From Brachypterus glaber (taxonomy: Eukaryota; Arthropoda; Insecta; Coleoptera; Kateretidae): DNA of 64,000 nucleotides. The stretch is from assembly GCA_958510825.1 (NCBI GenBank), contig OY294048.1, positions 30,221,026-30,285,025 on the forward strand. The letters run 5' to 3'. Shown one piece after another: positions 1-11,084 of the stretch. Position numbers and translations under genes: made by a program. Positions within the stretch are counted from its first letter, which is position 1, and every line of letters starts with the position of its first letter. The notes beneath the pieces are model-generated. The model was given only the letters and a program-made list of their open reading frames with translations. It ran no database searches and was not told the DNA's origin.

Positions 1-60
1 TCCTCCCTTCTCTTTAACGCCTTTTAAAATTTTATCTCTTCAATAAATATAGACAGTGGT

Positions 61-205
61 GGGATTTCAGACGAACATACAGACATAAGAACAGACTGAT
101 ACAAGAACAGACGGACATATAAAGGGACCGAAAGACGGAGAGACGGACAGACAGACAGACAGACAGACGATCAGACGGACGGGTGAAGGGACGGACTGAC
201 TTCAA
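61..205. repeat. GACA/GACG-type microsatellite
   Basis: Degenerate tetranucleotide tract dominated by GACA and GACG, with five to six exact GACA units near position 147. Similar GAC-rich cassettes occur inside repeats near 13.3, 20.95, 22.1 and 28.25 kb, so this may be a relic of one of those. No gene is visible around it. Confidence 0.7.
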
Positions 206-446
206 GCCTACTAAAATGTTTATATTTTATAACTGAACACACTAGTTAGAAGTGATCTATTTTTTTACAATAAAAAAATGAGTTCATTGTTGTACGCCGT
301 AAAAAAAAGTTAGTTAGCAAAACCACCACTGGTGGCAGCACTCTTTGACTTTGATGACAGCCATACTTCAAAATTGTTTGTTTATTATGTAAACAGGTGA
401 TTAACTCTAGATTCTGTGCAAAAACCTTGTGTGGAATTGATTAAAA

Positions 447-596
447 ATGATTGAAGAAAAATATATGGTTTATACACCTATAAATCTCTCCGAAATTGCA
501 AATGCTACATTAGACAAGTTACCATCGAAATCACGAAAAGTGTACGATTTAGCCTATGAAAAAATTTTTAAATGGGCTAAAGAAGGTTTAAGTTAA
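447..596 (+). pseudogene. Short ORF, possible N-terminal recombinase-like fragment
   Basis: A 49-codon ORF starts ATG at 447 and stops TAA at 594-596. The second half reads like a small helical bundle (LPSKSRKVYDLAYEKIFKWA), reminiscent of the N-terminal core-binding segment of Crypton/tyrosine-recombinase-like insect proteins. That resemblance is from memory of the family style and is weak. Nothing downstream continues the protein. It could be a degraded transposon exon, a first exon or chance. Confidence 0.25.
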
Positions 597-715
597 AAGT
601 CCAAACGAAAGGGTTTTATTGGCCTATTTTAATAAAAAAACATACTTTAATACTGAATAAATTTAATTCATAAATTAATATTTAAAAAAATATATATAGG
701 ATGCTTGAAGAAAAA

Positions 716-829
716 ATAGTATGTTTCACTTAGAGGAAAAGTGCTTTTTTACTCGTCTGTAGTTTTCGGACTCTACAGACTAGTAAAAAAAAGCTTCACT
801 TTTCCTCTTAGTAAAACAATATAGTATTA
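716..829. repeat. Hairpin mini-element
   Basis: Inverted repeat of about 45 bp per arm. The left arm contains TTAGAGGAAAAGTG and the right arm its complement CACTTTTCCTCTTA, with CGTCTGTAG / CTACAGACT near the tip. Looks like a very short palindromic MITE. No coding content. Confidence 0.6.
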
Positions 830-845
830 TAAAATACGTATTATA

Positions 846-896
846 CGCCTTCGCCAAAATTGCAACTAATTATAATTTGCAATTTTGGCGAAGGCG
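846..896. repeat. Perfect 20-bp inverted repeat with TTGGCGAAGGCG arms
   Basis: Left arm 846-865 and right arm 877-896 are perfect complements around an 11-base loop. The arm contains TTGGCGAAGGCG, which also occurs in the body of the SINE copies at 8.3, 41.4 and 50.7 kb and once near 19.75 kb. Confidence 0.7.
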
Positions 897-1749
897 CATA
901 CATATGGTGTGCAAACTTCTTAAAATTATTTCTTTTTTCAAAGTTCCACATTTATGTGTAAGGTTTTTCAATGTTCTTTTCAACTGTACCAATAAAGTTA
1001 AAATTATTTTAATCTTCCCCTTTATTTATAAACTCTAAAAAAGGAACTTTTACCGTTTTTATTATGGAAAAATTAACATGCTTTGGTGTGTGCTTTTAAA
1101 ACAATCAAAATATTGCATGCATAATTGTTTATGAAATTATTTTTATCATAATAATTCTGTTATCAGCTTAGTTTAAAGCATATAAAAACTTAATATATAG
1201 TAGTCACAGTAGGACCATGTAGTCATCATTTCTAAGAATATAATTAAAAAATATAAGGCGGTAATTGGCCATTTTAAATTAAAAAAGTTCGTGGTTTAAT
1301 TAAAGCTAAACCGGAGCTTCTTTTCTGGTAGATTAATAAAGTTAAAGTATTCTTTGAGCCCTAAAATATTTTTTTTTTGAGTTTCTCTTAATAGTAATCG
1401 ACGCGTATTTTATATTTTTTATTAACTCGATTAAATATAAAATGTTACTTAACCTTCCTTTGTCTACAATTTTATTAGTACTTTATGATACAAGGACGAA
1501 AAATACAATTTGGTTGCCAACCTCGCTCTCCGAGCTCGTAAATGCCCTAAAATCAGTTTTCGTCCGTGTATCATATACTATTTTCGTCGATTGTAATATA
1601 TTAATTAATACAGATTTTTGCCAAAAATTACACCTAGCTAAAAGGCTTTCTCATACCTAAAAATAGCTACATACCAAATTTTATCAAAATCCCGACTACC
1701 GTTTTCAAGAAAGATACGATGTCCAACGTATGGCCCCCTTCGTTCCATA
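897..1749. other. AT-rich DNA, nothing recognised
   Basis: No coding sequence, repeat family or RNA gene recognised. A 72-codon frame at 1442-1660 has no motif and is not considered a gene. Confidence 0.5.
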
Positions 1750-3610
1750 GTGCGGTGTATTTGAAATAGGGTCCGAAATTTTAAGGGGTAAATCTACATT
1801 ATAAAATATGACTAAAAGTTCTTATAAACATATGTCTAAAAATGCGTCGTAAGGGAGCTAAGCCCCTTTGAAAGTGACTAAAAAATTAAGTTTTTATTTA
1901 ATAACTCAGGAACCATTTGAAATATAGGAACGATGTTTTGCAGGTAAACTAATGTTAATAAGGACAATCCTTTAATGTTATTTTCATGTACTTATTTTAA
2001 ACAGGGGTGTGAGAAACAAGTCGGCCTTATCAGTTTTGTGTCCCAAACTTTTTTCTGTGTAACTTTTTTGTAATTTTATTTTTAGAATATGATTTCTCAG
2101 GTCAAAATATATAAAAGAGGTACTCTTGTTTCACTAAGTAGTACTGTATTGCCGTGTTAAACACAGTGGTAACTTGTATTTTGGCCAGTTTTTAATTTTT
2201 AATGTTCTCAGTCATTACAAATTTTATCCCAAGTCAAAAAAAAATCAAATTTTATTTGAATCAAAAAGATAAAAGGTTATATTAGCTGTTAATGTTATAA
2301 AAATGTTAATTATTGGATAATTAAATAGTAAAAGACTCGGTAAAATACAAATTTTTATAGTTACACTTTAAAATTCATTATTTTTAACTTGTAATACTAA
2401 GGGAATTTGCCGTATCTTATTGAACAAAATTAAGAAAAAAAGGTTTATTAGCGAATATTATATCATTTTACGTACCTTGATCTTATTTTGTTATAAAAAT
2501 GCTTATTAAGATAAATTATTTTAAATAATAAGCTCGATAATAAAAGATTGCACTAGATAAAGTAATTTAATTGTCAACGAAAGTAGCCATTGTTTTCCAT
2601 AACTATTACTAAGGACATTTGCCGTAACTTACCTTCACTAAGGTATTTTGCCGTATCTCGTTAATTATTAGTATTATACTAGGGCATTTTATCGTAACTT
2701 CTTAAATTACGATAGATACGGCAAATTGGCTTACTAATTGACAACTTTAAAGAAGATACGGCAACTTTAATAGAGTAATTTTATTATGAAAAAAATAATT
2801 AAATCGTTTAATAATATGATAAAAATATTCATTGATTGTTATTACATCATCTTGGAGTCATAACTCATTTTTGACAAAAAAGTGAGTTACCACCTCTGTC
2901 TTTAGCACTGCAGTGTAGAATTAACAGTTTTCGAGAAAAAATCATTTGAAGGTGAAATTTTACCGTTCGAGGAGGAAAAATTAAATACTAAAATGTTTAA
3001 AATCAATATTTCAATGATGCAGGGAGAATGTACATTAAAAACTAAGAAAACACACCTGATATACAGGTACTTCCAAAAATCAATCCTTAAAATGCACCAT
3101 TTTTTGAGCCGTAAAAGCAATTTTTCGACATAAATGTATAGACAATTTTTTTCTTATTTTTTGATATAAAATAACCCTGCATCATTGAAATTTTGATTTT
3201 CAACATTTAAGTATTAAATTTTTCTTCCTCGAAACGTGAAATTTCACCTTCCAATTAATTTTTATCAAAAACGGTTAATTCTACAGTATTACAACAAAAG
3301 TACGTTTTTTATGTATTTTGACCTAAGGAATTGTATTCCAAAAATAAAATTACAAAAAAGTTACATAGAAAAAAGTTTGGGACAAAAAACTAATAAAGCC
3401 TCCCCGTTTCGCAAAACCCTGGTTAAAATAAGTATATGAAAATAACATACGAAGATGGGCCTTATTAAGATTAGTTTACTTGCAAATCCTCGTTGCTATA
3501 TCTGAAAGGGTTCCTAAGTTATTAAATAAAAAAAGATTTTTTGCCACTTTCAAAGGGGCTTAGCTCTCTTACGACGAATTTTTAGACATGTTTATATGAG
3601 CTTTTTTTTA
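1750..3610. mobile_element. Old palindromic MITE (GGTGTATTTGAAA family), interrupted and right-truncated
   Basis: The left arm (about 1750-2148) and right arm (about 2914-3610) are inverted copies. They match the better preserved element at 16270-17445, with shared text such as AATAACTCAGGAACC and GGGAGCTAAGCCCCTTTGA. The right end is lost after about 3610. A separate TIR element (2149-2913) sits in the middle. No transposase is encoded, and ORFs here are arm artefacts. Confidence 0.65.
2149..2913. mobile_element. TIR element with internal TTTGCCGTATCT repeats
   Basis: Imperfect terminal inverted repeats: TTGCCGTGTTAAA...GGTAACTT on the left and AGTTACC...TTTAGCACTGCAG on the right. TGTA flanks both sides and could be a target duplication. 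Internally, ACTAAGG + TTTGCCGTA(T/A)CT recurs near 2396, 2608, 2638 and 2684, with inverted AGATACGGCAAA copies near 2716 and 2756. It interrupts the older MITE, so it is younger than that element. Non-coding. Confidence 0.55.
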
Positions 3611-4025
3611 ATCAAACCCCCATATAAACTTACATTTAAGTTTTAGGTGGCATATTACCCTTTTATTTTGATAAAAGTTTAAAATCCTCATTTTTATTAT
3701 AATATATTTTTTAAATAGACAATTTTTTTCTATGCTGCTGTAGTAATGTTTTGTATTTTAAGCTTTTGGTGGGGCTGTTACTATTATTACATGTTTAGCA
3801 TAAAAAATGTCTTTTATTTTCGAATTAATGTAAATTCAGTTTTTAAATATAGTGCCCTTTAGCGGCTAAACGGTAAGGCCTAGGATATTGGCGACCACAC
3901 GATGGTCTTAAGCTTGGTCTTATTCATATTTAATCAATTTTCAGGAAAATTGATCAAACCCCAAAAAGTTGTCTCCTTAGAATTCAAATGTCAACAGTTT
4001 CAATATCAAACAATAAAGTCGACTA
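3611..4025. other. AT-rich spacer, nothing recognised
   Basis: No coding or repeat signal beyond a small inverted repeat near 3940 (ATCAATTTTC / GAAAATTGAT). Confidence 0.4.
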
Positions 4026-4496
4026 CAGTGGGTTAGGCTAAATGTGACACCCAGGGTAATTGTAACATGTCCTGTTATAATTCTTCTATACTAGTTTATA
4101 TCCAATCCAACCCTGGCATTAGGTTTTTGATACATAGAAAAAACGGATTTCTTGAACCAAGGACACGTGTCTTTGGATATGTTCTCTTGTTTCAAGACTG
4201 ACATTTTCTTGAACCAAAGTCAATGTCCTTGAATAAAGAGCGCGGATTTTTATTCCAAAACCCGTGCTCTTCATTCAAGGACATTGACTTTGGTTCAAAA
4301 AAATACCAGCCTTGAAACAAGAGAATATGGCTTTGAATATATACAAAGACACGTGTCCTTGGTTCAAGGAATCTGTTTTTTCTATGCAATATTAAATATT
4401 TCGCGTAAAATTTCGATTTGATTTAAACTTGTATCGAAGAATTATAACAGGACATGTCACAATTAACATGGGTGTCACATTTAGCCTAACCCACTG
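4026..4496. mobile_element. Tc1/mariner-type palindromic MITE
   Basis: A 471-bp foldback flanked by TA on both sides. The ends CAGTGGGTTAGGCTAAATG and its complement, plus the TA duplication, are typical of Tc1/mariner derivatives. Arms pair nearly throughout (TTGAACCAAGGACACGTGTC and ATTCAAGGACATTGAC blocks), so the whole unit could form one long stem. No transposase. Confidence 0.75.
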
Positions 4497-5215
4497 TATT
4501 TTACTTTTGAGGCCTAGCTCGAAAAATTAAACTTATAGTATAGTATATAAAATGTAGCGCTTTTAGATGCAATCAAATAAAAACTATTTATTCCATTGTC
4601 CTGTTAGAAAATAAAAATCTCTGGCGAAACCTTATCTAAAAATAGTATTTCCTAATCAAAACTGGAATCCAACTAGCAGTGAAAACTGAATTTGTCCCTA
4701 AGCAAAAACACTTACCCAGTCTATCCAAACGCCTAAGCATAGATAAAAGACATACGTCTTCGGGCTGATACCCTGCAAATGGAAGATTTTAGAGCGATAA
4801 GCACGTCCTTGATTAGACAATTTATCACTAAGATTTAATAACAATTGATCAGAGGTTCAAATCTTTAAATTGCAAGTAAGTTGGTTAGGAGAAATAAAAG
4901 TACAAAGAAATATTAAGAATGTGCAAATGAAGTTATTATAACAAAGGTTTATAATTTTTGTTTTACTCTTAATAAGGTGAAATATATAGGGATTTTTATA
5001 TAACATTTATTTATAATATTTTTGGAAATTTATAATATAAATTTATAATACACTGTAAAAAGTAAACAGAATATTTAGGAAATCTGAAGTTATTATCCTA
5101 TACAATTCAAGTTAAAAAAATATTTGAAAATATGTCAAATGAAAATACAAGATGAAAAAAAAAAGAGAAATAAGGGTCAGATTTTCTTAATAATATATAA
5201 AATGAATGAATTTAC
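4497..5215. other. AT-rich DNA, nothing recognised
   Basis: No coding frame or repeat family recognised. A somewhat more complex stretch at 4660-4870 has no identifiable homology by eye. Confidence 0.4.
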
Positions 5216-5226
5216 ATTAATATAAC

Positions 5227-5540
5227 GTATAAAAAACTTTTATTAACTTGTATTGATGGCACAAGTACGATGTATAAACAATTCCTATGGTTACTTAAAT
5301 CTAGGTCATTTATCATATTAGTGGACACAAACTAACATATGTACAATTTGTAATAGGGGTATTCAAAAAACTTTGCAGCATGTTTTGTTTCAATGTCCCA
5401 TATATGGGCCCCTGAGAAAGGATACTCTTAAACTGTCAGTAGATTTTCACCAAATGCTATCAAACGCAACTCATAAAAAAACTGTTTACAAAACATTATG
5501 TAACATATTTAAATTAAGGGCTTTTATAATAAACGAATAA
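5227..5540 (+). pseudogene. LINE retrotransposon C-terminal fragment (zinc-binding tail)
   Basis: An open frame from 5322 to TAA at 5538-5540 has a CxxC...HxxxxC pattern: ICTICNRG, then QKTLQHVLFQCPIY, then PLRKDTL. This is the hallmark of the cysteine-rich tail after the reverse transcriptase/RNase H of R1/jockey-type LINEs. An in-frame TAG at 5319-5321 separates it from weakly similar upstream text (TMYKQFLWLL in another frame). Only the 3' end of the element remains, with no RT motifs nearby. The motif is directly seen; the clade is inferred. Confidence 0.5.
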
Positions 5541-5580
5541 AGTACACATGCAAGCTTTTTTACCAGCCCTTTTAAAATGA

Positions 5581-5964
5581 TTTTGGCATAAATTTTGTCT
5601 TTATGGATGATAATGCCCATTGATAATCCACATTTCAAAAGAGAGGTAAAACGCGCCATACGTGATGCCCATATTCAAAGATAAGTGTGACCTGCCAACT
5701 TCCCTGACATGGCATGAATCCCATATAACATGTGTGGAGTTTTTCGGAATTGATTATCGTTGGGCAAGGGAAGTGGAATAATATTCCTAAAGAAACGATG
5801 AACAATCTCATTTTGTCAATACCTAGGCGTGTTCTGACAATAGCTACGCTTAGTGGAGAAAATACAGAGTGCTAAAATGTTAATTATTATATTTACTTTT
5901 TTTTGTTAAGTAAAAAAAAAAATTAAATTTTGACACTTTTTTTGTTATTTTTTTACCCTCTGTA
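5581..5964 (+). pseudogene. Tc1/mariner transposase C-terminal remnant
   Basis: Three frames together preserve the end of a Tc1-like DDE transposase. Visible pieces are VFMDDNA (second catalytic Asp region) near 5600, MNPI*HVWS near 5715-5740 where the catalytic Glu codon of the family's NPIEHVW box is now a stop, and IPKETMNNLILSIPRRV then GENTEC* at 5785-5875. Stops and frameshifts make it non-functional. ACCCTCTGTA at about 5955-5964 is a plausible right TIR end. The left end was not found. It sits directly after the LINE fragment. Confidence 0.6.
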
Positions 5965-6107
5965 TTTAATTTATAACAATTAAAAAGTCACTAATACTTT
6001 ACTGTTAAGGTGTAGTATCTCATAACATTTTTTTATAATTGAGTTATTTCGGGTTTCCATAAAATATGGGGGGGTCCAAGACTTTTGACGATGTGTTTAT
6101 AATGCAT

Positions 6108-6207
6108 AAACTAATCTTAGTTATATTGAAACTGGATCTAACCCCTTGAGAAGGAATTTTCTCATTTCTAGATTCTAGACAGATTTTTGAAATACATCTC
6201 ATCAATT
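6108..6207. repeat. Direct repeat, left copy
   Basis: About 100 bp (AATGCATAAACTAATCTTAG ... ATCTCATCAATTAC) is repeated at 7494-7606 in the same orientation, on either side of the foldback element. Either a segmental duplication or part of a larger unrecognised element. Confidence 0.65.
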
Positions 6208-6307
6208 ACGTAACTAATATTATTTTTTTTAAATCATGTTTAGTTACAAATGGATGGAGAGGTATCTTTAACATTAAATTTTGTTAAAAACAAGCAACAT
6301 TTTATTC

Positions 6308-6381
6308 CCGTCACTGAGTATTAAAGTACGTGACTTTAGAACTTTAGTTTTAAGGTCACGTACTTTAATATTCAGTGACGG
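6308..6381. repeat. Near-perfect hairpin (GTCACTGA...AAAGTACGTGAC)
   Basis: Arms of about 28 bp, CCGTCACTGA-GTATTAAAGTACGTGAC and its complement, separated by about 18 bases. Mini palindromic MITE or hairpin. Confidence 0.65.
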
Positions 6382-6442
6382 ACATGAAAGGTTGCATTTT
6401 TTAAATAAAAATTAAGGTTCAATTGTATAGGATAATAAGCCT

Positions 6443-7302
6443 ATAGTCTAGTCAAATTCCTAGTTAAATTGGAGTAAATGTACACGGGCTGATATTTTAA
6501 AGGGTAGTAGTGGATAGTAACAGAACTCCTGTTAGTTTCTCACCGGGTGATTTGCTTAAGGGGTGTTTGCTATCTTGAATTTTAGATTTGAGTGCGCTAA
6601 ATATGCATCATACGATTAAAATGCATATAACCAATTATGTTAAAGAAAAAATTTTCAAATTTTTTTGTTTGGATCATTTTTAAAATATATTAATAACAAT
6701 CGAGTTATAAATATTCAAAAATGGTTATGTTGGGCGAAATTGGTTTTGTCGACTTTTCGACCAAATTATTCATCGGAGGATAAAAATGGTTATTATCAAA
6801 CTTGAAATTCTCTATAAGTTTTATTTTTATGCATTTTTATAAGTATTTTGTTACGGTTACAGTGGGAGCTGCGCCCTGTAACCGTACCAAAGTACCCATG
6901 AAGATTTATAATATATGAAGCTTATAGAGAATTTTATGAGTTACAAGTTTGCTCATAACCGCTTTTATAGTTCGATGAATAATTTGGCTGAAAAATGGAA
7001 AAAACCAATTTCACCTCCATATGGCTATTTTTTAATTAACTCAATTGTTATTAATATATTAAAAAAATGATCCAAACAAAAATTGTTGGAAATTTCCTTC
7101 TTAAAATAATCAGATTTATGTATTTTTATCGTAAGATGCATATTAAGCAACTCACCCCTAAAATTGAAGATAACGGACACCCCTTACGCAAATCACCCGG
7201 TGAAAAACTAACAGGAGTATTCTATCACCATCCACTACTATCCTTTAAAATATCAGCCCGTGGTCATTTATTGCAATTTACATTTATTTTTTGACTGGAC
7301 TA
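6443..7302. mobile_element. Large foldback MITE (ACGGGCTGATATTTTAAAGG family)
   Basis: Inverted repeat of about 370 bp per arm around a centre near 6880, where CGGTTACAG / CTGTAACCG forms a tip hairpin. Subterminal blocks CACGGGCTGATATTTTAAAG, TCACCGGGTGATTTGC and GTTTGGATCATTTTT have complements on the right. The 7067-7294 frame is one arm read through. A related half copy lies at 14635-14900. The TIR outer ends (TAGTCTAGTC / GACTGGACTA) are imperfect. Confidence 0.65.
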
Positions 7303-8211
7303 CTGTCCATTTATAACTGGATATTCAGTTTTACTTTTTCCAGAGTAATAGATAAATAAATGAATAAGTAAAAAAAAATTAATAGAATGCGAAGGATTAC
7401 ATATCTTCACGGCTTATTTTAAATATCTATTCAAAAAACCTAAATAACAGTGTGCTATCATTAATATTTCCGTTCTAGATACGTCCATCATCTATAATGC
7501 ATAAACTAATCTTAGTTATATTGAAACTAGATCTAACTTCTTGAGAAGGAATTTTCACATTTCTAGATTCTGAACAGATTTTTGAAATATATCTCATCAA
7601 CTACATATAGTTCTCCGTATGAAAGAAAGTCTCAAACGAAAGGGGGATGAATCATTTGCGCTCTCTTCTTTCCGTCAAGAGCCTTATAAGGAGTGCGTGC
7701 CTACAATGGGCTTCCCACTTGCACACACATTCCAAACATATTTCCCGTAGCCACAGGTCCGTGCGTTAAACTATACCTAATATGAATTCTTTAAATCATC
7801 TTTTCAATGTATTGTTTTTATTTTTTTTTTTTAATATACATATACATTGTGGTTTTCCTTAAAAAAAAATTTGAACCCCCTAAAGTGCGGCACCGAACCT
7901 AAAAAACAAGGAAACAAAAGCCAAACGGTACATGCTATCAAAAAAATACAACGAACACAAAATATTTAAAAAAAAGATTGTTTTTAAAATTTAAAGGTAG
8001 AAAGACACTTAAAATATTCTTTTTGAAAAATTAATAAAAAATCAGTTTTTTTATTTTTTAATCTATTTTTTATTCTAGTGACTTTTTTATAGGGTACCGT
8101 TTGGATTTCACCCTAAAAACTATGTTTTGTCCCCTTTTAGAACTAGATACTGCTAGTTGAACTATGGACCTGAAATTTTCTTTGGACTTCATTTTTATAC
8201 AATTTGAAGCA
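7303..8211. other. Non-coding DNA with the right direct repeat
   Basis: Contains the second copy of the 6.1-kb direct repeat (7494-7606) and a less AT-rich segment at 7610-7790 that I cannot assign. CCAAACGGTAC near 7922 and GTACCGTTTGG near 8093 form a weak inverted pair. Confidence 0.4.
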
Positions 8212-8455
8212 AAGGAGGCATCCCCTAAGACCAGGACTTCTGTGGGCTAGTAGTAGAGGGAACCACCGGCTTTAACTGACTTTCGAGCCAGTTTATAGGG
8301 AGTGTCTCTGCTTCACTAGTCGCCTTCGCCAAATTTTAATTATTAATTAACTGAAAAAGACAATCGGCGCGAGTGAGAACAGAACTCATGCTATCCGGCG
8401 CGCCGCGGCGTGTCAGGATTTGAATTAGATGTCCTAACCCGCTCGGCTATACTTT
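8212..8455 (-). mobile_element. tRNA-derived SINE, copy A
   Basis: Read on the minus strand it starts with a tRNA-like head: TAGCCGAGCGGGTTAGGA is an excellent A box of Ser/Leu type, and AATTCAAATCC stands where the B box should be. The body follows: TTAATAATTAAAATTTGGCGAAGGCG, a CTCCCTATAAA block, AAAGCCGGTGGTTCCCTC, then CTACTACTAGCCCAC. The body matches copies B (41.3 kb) and C (50.65 kb), but the head differs from theirs. Confidence 0.7.
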
Positions 8456-8503
8456 TACTTACTTACATTTATATTTTTGTTGGCATTAGTAAAAAGCATG
8501 ACC

Positions 8504-8588
8504 TATACTGCCGTGCTAAGCTAAAAGGTCCTATCTACATAGGTTTAACATATACAGATAGGAACTTTCAGCTTAGGAAGGCAGTATA
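8504..8588. repeat. Short hairpin (TATACTGCC...GGCAGTATA)
   Basis: 85-bp inverted repeat with arms TACTGCCGTGCTAAGCTAAA and TTTCAGCTTAGGAAGGCAGTA and a distal AGATAGGA pair. Looks like a Tc1-type mini-MITE. Confidence 0.5.
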
Positions 8589-8783
8589 ATCTTCAAATAC
8601 TATTTGTGTCACTTCTAAATGGGAGAAAAGAGCCATTGTTAAAATAGTCTAAACTCAGACTCATACGTAAAAAATATGTAATTTAACATCAAAGGTGGTA
8701 ACATTTATTTATTTGTGTTCAAATATATTAGAGACTTGATTAATTCTAAAATGATTATTGACAAATTAATATATTTTTAATAA

Positions 8784-9271
8784 GGGTCGGAGTAATTCTA
8801 CATCAAAGTAATTTTACCCTACACATAGTGTAAGTTAGACTATGCCTAATGTAAAACTTTACGCCTCATTGGAAATATTCTTGCCTAAAATAAACTTTAA
8901 AAATATTAAATATTATTTATATTATAATGTATTTATTTTACAATAATTTTTTGTTAAGCGAAGTATTTTTGTGATGTAAAAGTTATTTTTTTTTGGATAT
9001 AAAGCATAGTGTTTTTTTGCACAGTTGTTTGTAGTAAAAAAAATAAGGTCTAATTAATTTATCTTTTTCGATGTATTGGTTCTTTATTAATAGGGCTCTA
9101 AGCCAAATAAACGGATTTAAAATATCTAGTTTGATTTTTATAGGCTTCTAAATTTAAAAAATAAGAATTCTTGGCATTTTTTCGCTATATTTTTATGAAA
9201 ATTGTATGTAAATACTAAAGTTATGGTCCCCGGCAAATAAAGAAAAATCATTTTTTTCTAGAGCAGTGTAA
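8784..9271. repeat. Duplicated segment, first copy, with truncated CACTG element
   Basis: The segment starting GGTCGGAGTAATTCTACATC recurs at 9297. This first copy contains the right part (about 8978-9268) of the CACTGCTCTA element, ending TAGAGCAGTG then TAA, but lacks that element's left end. Confidence 0.6.
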
Positions 9272-9505
9272 TTATTCTTGCTTTAGTTTGGTTTGGTCGG
9301 AGTAATTCTACATCAAAGTAATTTTACCCTACCCATAGTGTAAAACTTTAAATAATATAAATAATAAATAAATAAATAATATATTTATTTTACAATAGGT
9401 TTTATATTAAGCGAAGTATTTTTGTGATGTAAAAGTATGTTTTAACAATGCAATTTTAATATCAAATCAGATTTCAGCAGGAATTTAGATAATAAATTTG
9501 GATAA

Positions 9506-9897
9506 CACTGCTCTACACTCAAAAATGTGCAGACTCCAATTTAGTTGATTCCAGAATTATTTGATGCGCTGATTTCGGAACCCTTTTCCGTTTTTATCTA
9601 TCAGCTCGTTTTTTTTTTTTTGGATATAAAGCAGTGTTTTTTTTTGCACAGTTATTTGTAGTAAAAAAAATAAGGTCTGATTAATTTATCTTTTGCGATG
9701 TATTGGTTCTTTATTAATAGGGCTCTAAGCCAAACAAGTGGATTTAAAATATATTTAGTTTGATTTTTATAGGCTTCTAAATTCAAAAAATGAGACTTCT
9801 TCACATTTTTTTGCTATATTTTTATGAAAATTGTATATAAATACTAAAGTTATGGTCCCCGGCAAATAAAGAAAAATCATTTTTTTATAGAGCAGTG
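9506..9897. mobile_element. Complete CACTGCTCTA-ended MITE with TAA target duplication
   Basis: Starts CACTGCTCTA and ends TAGAGCAGTG, with TAA directly before (9503-9505) and after (9898-9900). 392 bp, non-coding. Relatives are at 31683 (split by another MITE) and, inverted, at 33.1-33.56 kb. CAC...GTG ends with a 3-bp TWA duplication suggest a CACTA- or Harbinger-type mobiliser. Confidence 0.7.
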
Positions 9898-10315
9898 TAA
9901 TTATTCTAGCTTTGGTTAATATACAAAAATTTAAATTGGACCAGTTTGCAGTGTAAACTTTTTTTCATAATGGGCCCTGCTTTTATTCATTTTCCTGACC
10001 GTTGTTTTGAAAATCCTTTTGCATAATGCAAACCTGTATGATGGACTTTGCTTAAAATAAACACATTCTCTTTTCCACGAAGATGAGGGATTCTATATGT
10101 ATTTCACGGCGTCATGATCACATTCTTTTGAAAGCTTTGCCATATTTAAATATTGCTTATCTCCTATTCACGTGACTCGATTTTGTTCTACAGGAATTTT
10201 AAAAACATTTTAAGTATTTAAAATCAAATTATCATTAAACTTTTAGCTCACTTTTTTACCCTATTAATTGAAAACGATTAACTCTAATAAATAGTATTAT
10301 TACTATATAGTATAA
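9898..10315. other. Spacer, nothing recognised
   Basis: No coding or structured repeat recognised. Confidence 0.4.
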
Positions 10316-10512
10316 ATTATTATTATTATTATTATTAGGAAATCCTATTATGCCCAAAGAATATACAAATAAATGATAATAAACAGCAAAACAAAAAAAA
10401 AATAAAAAAAAAATAGAAAATTGAAAAAAAAAGCCTACTTAACTATAACCTAAATAAACATATTAATAAGCTTAACTAACTTATTTAACTTATCTAAACA
10501 TAATTTACTATT

Positions 10513-10745
10513 TTACAATAAAAAGTTTCTGATCCAAGTGTCGTAACGGTTTTTAAAAGCATTAATAGACGGAGCCGTAACTACACTATCAGGAAAATTG
10601 TTCCAAAAGTGGAAAACTCTATTGGGCAAGAACTGCTCGCGAACAGCTGTTTTAAAGTTTTCACGATTGACTTTTGAACTGTGACCATCACTACACAAAG
10701 AGTACAAGTTGTGAAGATCGGTGGAGTAGGTATCGCTGAGTTAGT
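10513..10745 (-). pseudogene. LINE RT protein, C-terminal segment
   Basis: The frame reads LYSLCSDGHSSKVNRENFK, then AVREQFLPNRVFHFWN, then LPDS-like FPDSVVTAPSINAFKNR and a stop at 10513. The pattern 'F..RV...WN.LPd.VV.APS...FK.R' is the typical tail of CR1/L2-type LINE reverse transcriptases. It belongs with the RT at 11077-12503 but is separated from it by the inserted fragment. Confidence 0.65.
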
Positions 10746-11084
10746 TCTTTTTGCAGATGACTCCACCGCAATAAAATCACATAAAAATTATGATATATTA
10801 AGAACAGACATGAAAAATGTTATAAAGTTTATTGAAGATTGGTTTTCTGCAAACAAGTTAACATTCAATAAAGAAAAAACTGATACCATAATATTTTCGC
10901 TGAGACAGCTATCAAGTGAGGAAAAGGAAAAGGTGGTAAAATTTTTGGGGGTGCAGTTTGATGTTACCTTATCATTCAAAAACCATATCGACACTACCTC
11001 CAAAAAAATAACTAAAGAAATTTTTTGCTTAAAAATATGATAAAAATTATCTTATCTTTTCTTATCTTATCTTATCTTATCTTA
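10742..11084 (+). pseudogene. Fragment of a second LINE RT inserted in the first
   Basis: On the plus strand, opposite to its host LINE. It begins with the RT catalytic box (LVLFADDSTAI, the YxDD-equivalent FADD) and continues through WFSANKLTFNKEKTDTIIF and KFLGVQFDVTLSFKNHI to a stop at 11038-11040. These are the palm end and thumb region of a LINE RT. It is followed by a (CTTAT)n microsatellite at about 11046-11083. Both ends are truncated. The exact left junction (10733-10745) is uncertain. Confidence 0.6.

Noticed and set aside
10681..11040. Single plus-strand gene of 119 codons
   Set aside because: The first about 20 codons are antisense of the host LINE; only from about 10742 is it RT sequence, so it is annotated as an inserted fragment.
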